Shown here: positions 61,301 to 64,000 of the stretch, piece after piece
How positions within the stretch are numbered: the first letter of the stretch is position 1
How the letters are laid out: each line of letters opens with the position of its first letter
From: Monodelphis domestica
Taxonomy: Eukaryota; Chordata; Mammalia; Didelphimorphia; Didelphidae
DNA: 64,000 nucleotides
Assembly: GCF_027887165.1 (NCBI RefSeq)
Contig: NC_077233.1
Span: 229,300,872 to 229,364,871 of the forward strand
Direction of reading: 5' to 3'
Made by a program: the position numbers and the translations under genes
The notes under the pieces: model-generated
The model's database searches: none
What the model was told of the DNA's origin: nothing
Seen by the model: only the letters and a program-made list of their open reading frames with translations

Positions 61301-61772
61301 TGGTGGATCAAGAGTGCCAGGGCTAGTCAGGAAGACTCTTCTTCCTGAGTTCAAATCCAGCCTCAGGCCCTTACTAGCTGTGTATGATCCATGGCAACTC
61401 ATGCAACCGGTTTGTCTTGTTTTCTCATCTTTGGAAAAGGACATGACAAACCACTGCAGCATCTTTGCCATCCTGTTGTTTTAGTTGTGTCCAACTCTTC
61501 ATGACCCAATTTGGGGTTTTCTTGTCAAAGATCTTGGAGTGGGTTGCCATTTCTTTCTCTAGCTCATTTTACAAATGAGGAAACTGAGGCTCACAGGGTT
61601 AAGTGACTTGCCCAGAGTTAAACAGTGGATAAGTGTCTGAGACCATGCTTGAACTCATGAAGATGAGTTTTGAGTCCTGATTTTAAGCCCTGTGTTCTAC
61701 CTACTGCACCACTTCACTTCTGTCTTTGCCAAGAAAACCTAAAAAAAGTTAGACACAACTGAACCATAAAAA
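61300..61772 (+). repeat. Marsupial long SINE split by an inverted copy
   Basis: + strand SINE text runs to 'actgcagcatctttgcc' (61473) and resumes at 'gtctttgccaagaaaaccta' (61723), ending 'gttagacacaactgaacc'. The gap is a reverse SINE of the same family. Confidence 0.88.
61474..61722 (-). repeat. Marsupial long SINE, reverse, nested in a + copy
   Basis: 'tgttgttttagttgtgtcca', 'ggggttttcttgtcaaagat', 'aatgaggaaactgaggctca', 'ctactgcaccacttcact'. 'tctttgcc' flanks both sides. Confidence 0.9.
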
Positions 61773-61779
61773 TGTCAAA

Positions 61780-62010
61780 TTGAGTTTCTATTTTATCTTA
61801 AGGACCATAGGAATCCACCAAAGCTTCACAAACAGAACGACGTGGTCAAACACATACTTGAGAGTTCATTTTGACAGCTTCAGAGCAGATGGATTGGAAA
61901 GGGGAAGACCATCGTGCCTGGGAGACTAATTAGGAAGTTAATGTCCAAGCAAAAAGCAATGAGGGCCTAAATTATGATTGAGGCCCTTTGAGTGGAGAAA
62001 CGGATAGCTA
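61780..62010 (+). repeat. Ancient dispersed repeat, family B
   Basis: 'aacgacgtggtcaaacacat', 'tcattttgacagcttcagag', 'gggagactaattaggaagtt', 'aatgagggcctaaattatga'. Confidence 0.5.
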
Positions 62011-62234
62011 GGAATATGATAAGGCCAAAGGGGAAATCCAGACAGCGTACAGGTGCTGGAAACCAATTTGAAAAAAGATCAGTTTTAGCTAGGAGAGAGA
62101 AGTCTATTTGGAAGAGGTTATGTCTGAGTTGTGCCTTGAAACTTCCTTCAAAGATTTTAGTAGCCATAGTAGTTATTTAATATTTCTTGAATTATTTTAA
62201 TTGAACAAGTAGAGAGAAAGAGAAAGTACTTAAA

Positions 62235-62350
62235 TAGAATCATAGATTGTAAACTAGAAGGGACTTTAGAGGCCATGGAGTCCAACTCCTTCATTTTATA
62301 GATGAGGAAACTGAGGCACAGAGATTAAGTGACCTGTCCAGGGCCAGTGT
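62235..62350 (+). repeat. MIR-like fragment
   Basis: 'gtaaactagaagggacttta', 'tcattttatagatgaggaaa', 'ctgaggcacagagattaagt'. Confidence 0.6.
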
Positions 62351-62459
62351 CTGAGGAAGACAAGAATACTGAAGTGGGAGAACATAGGACATGTGTGTGT
62401 GAGCACACAAGTGTATAACTAGTAGTCCAGTTTGACTGAACATGGAATTTATATTGGGC

Positions 62460-62930
62460 AGCAGTTCTCGAACTCTTTTGGTCTCAGCATCCCTTTGTAC
62501 ATATTTTTCCAAAATAAATTTATTGATTTTTTAACCTCATCATTCTTTTTACCCGTGTAGGGACACTGGTAAACCTGAGAACTATTCTATATAATGAATA
62601 GCATTTTTTAAGACACAGAGGAAAAAAAATCAGCATAACAGATTGATATATCAAAAAATCTGAAAACATGTGCCATGTTCAATACTTGTGAGCCTCCCAT
62701 CTCTGCAATCTCTTTACATTCAACTTGTTTATGTGGATATCTATTGATATTTATCATATTAGGAATTATACCACCTTAGTATTATTGTAAAAATAGTTTT
62801 GATCCCTGAAAGGGTCTCAGGGACTGTAAATCTTGAAATTTCACATTCACAAGTCTGAGAAATTTCAAGATTTACAGGACCCTCCCCCCGAGAACCCCAG
62901 ATACACTTTGAGAATCACACCTGTGGGGGA
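62460..62930. mobile_element. hAT-like DNA transposon, related to 6688-7404
   Basis: Opens 'agcagttctcgaactctttt' and closes 'actttgagaatcacacctgt'. Internal 'tgtggatatctattgatatt' and 'aaaatagttttgatccctga' match the other copy. It contains a 19-bp perfect hairpin. Confidence 0.6.
62824..62877. repeat. 19-bp perfect inverted repeat, 16-base loop
   Basis: CTGTAAATCTTGAAATTTC (62824-62842) and its exact reverse complement (62859-62877) are separated by 16 bases. Pairing resumes further out between agggtc and gaccct. Confidence 0.97.
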
Positions 62931-62934
62931 TTAA

Positions 62935-63070
62935 GGAGAAATGAAGCTGAAAGTAGGTTGGAGATCAGATCAATCAAGGGCCTTAAGTGGTAGGCTAATG
63001 AATTTGGATCATCTCCTGGGTGCTAAGGAGTCACCGGAGGGTTTTTGAAGACTAACATGCCAGACAAGTC
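62935..63070 (+). repeat. Ancient dispersed repeat, family B
   Basis: 'caagggccttaagtggtagg', 'ctaaggagtcaccggagggt', 'tttgaagactaacatgccag'. Confidence 0.5.
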
Positions 63071-63299
63071 TCTAATGCTATGAGGAGAAAGAAGTGTTCT
63101 GGGTTGGATTTTGGTTACAAAAGGAAACCTTCCAAGTTGGATAAAATAACCAACTTTCGTAAAAAAAAAAATCACTGCTTTTTTTGTTTACTTGGTTCTT
63201 TTCATTCTGACCTTATGGGGGATCAAAAGGAATCAAGATAAAAGAAACAACTATCTGTTCATGTAGCTAGCTCAGAGTCTTTCAGAAAACACAAGACAA

Positions 63300-63600
63300 G
63301 GGAAGAAAATGAAAGAAATCACTTTATTCAGAGGGATGAATTAGAACTTCCAGAGACAAAGATAAGAATAGTAATATGAGCCACCTTCCCAGACCCAAAG
63401 GGTCCACTTGGTCTTAAGTCAGATGGCTTGCCTGAGAAGAGTAAGACATACAAGGAACCAGTTGACATTATCAAGGTGCCTTTTTTTTTGCTTCATTATC
63501 CCTGTCAAGCTAAACATATCTGTGCAATTTAAGCAAACTTAAGTCAAAATGAAATTAACTACCTAAAATGGCAGACATTAACAGGGGCTAGTCCTTACCT
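63300..63600 (-). other. Possible 3' UTR end of a - strand gene (EEF2K expected)
   Basis: On the - strand 'ctctgaataaagtgatttc' gives a canonical AATAAA (about 63321-63326), preceded by about 250 bases free of repeats. Human gene order as I recall places the EEF2K 3' end upstream of POLR3E on the same strand. No coding part is in the window to confirm it. Confidence 0.3.
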
Positions 63601-63902
63601 TGATTTGCTGGGAGTCATTTAGATAACTGATTTCACAGTCTTGTATCTTTCTCTCCCTCTTTCCCATGTCACCCCAGAGCAGGACAAAGACTTCAATAAC
63701 TAGAAATCACTGTATTTTATTTTGTTCTTCATGATGCAATTGAATAGCCTCATTTTCCATTTTTATTTTTGGAATTCAGCTAAGTTTGTGGCCATAGCAT
63801 GTTAATTAGACTGAATTTACTTCATGGACTCTAATCTGTCTTTTTCTAAACAACTGACCCTAGGAGAAACAAATTACATACCCCTTCTTTCATGAACTAG
63901 TA

Positions 63903-63975
63903 TTGGAAGCTCTGTTGGCCTCAGTTTCCTCATTTGTAAAATAAGAATGTTGAGATAAGGTAACCTATAAAATCC
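63903..63975 (+). repeat. MIR core fragment
   Basis: 'ggcctcagtttcctcatttg' and 'taaaataagaatgttgagat'. Confidence 0.7.
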
Positions 63976-64000
63976 CTCTCCAAATCCAATGCCCTTTTTG

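Larger units (their letters stand above)
53541..64000. other. Intergenic region upstream of the tRNA gene and POLR3E
   Basis: No coding exon was recognised. The region holds L1, RTE, SINE, MIR and DNA-transposon pieces listed separately. 55950-57000 and 63080-63890 are largely free of repeats I know. A possible 3' end of a - strand gene lies near 63.3 kb. Confidence 0.65.

Overview
This window is nuclear DNA from a mammal, almost certainly a marsupial. It carries two recognisable host genes, CDR2 and POLR3E, in the convergent arrangement I know from human chromosome 16p12, and one tRNA gene. The rest is intron and intergenic DNA dense with marsupial-type SINEs (a short form whose body ends in a 'cttctgccttggaaccaata…ggtaagggttt' segment, and a longer form ending in (AAC)n), MIR/THER-like elements, L2, L1 and RTE LINE pieces, and short DNA transposons. 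The SINEs argue for a marsupial; I cannot fix the species.

Layout. Positions 1-13876 lie inside an intron of CDR2. The last three coding exons of CDR2 follow on the + strand (13877-14025, 14320-14484, 17525-18383), with a 3' UTR ending near 19.5 kb. POLR3E (RPC5, an RNA polymerase III subunit) lies on the - strand with all 20 coding exons between 45357 (ATG) and 22694 (stop). They join in frame into 709 codons, against 708 recalled for the human protein. Its non-coding first exon sits in a CpG-rich promoter near 52.9-53.2 kb. Directly upstream, on the same strand, is an intact tRNA-Leu(AAG) gene (53450-53531). From 53.54 to 64 kb there is repeat-rich intergenic DNA, with a possible 3' end of a further - strand gene near 63.3 kb (EEF2K expected from human gene order).

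The most interesting theme is RNA polymerase III around its own subunit gene. POLR3E has a tRNA gene a few hundred bases upstream. Its promoter carries ZNF143-, E-box- and YY1-like sites. A + strand (antisense) MIR-like element lies about 1.2 kb inside the first intron. In mouse and human an antisense intronic MIR of POLR3E is reported to be transcribed by Pol III and to interfere with the gene; the element here may be its marsupial counterpart, which I infer and have not shown. Other points worth checking are a 24-bp perfect palindrome in the CDR2 3' UTR, a 19-bp perfect hairpin at 62.8 kb, an inverted SINE pair next to POLR3E exon 6, a fresh-looking L1 3' end with a 13-bp target duplication, and several nested insertions. 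Repeat boundaries are read by eye and are approximate unless a target duplication is given.
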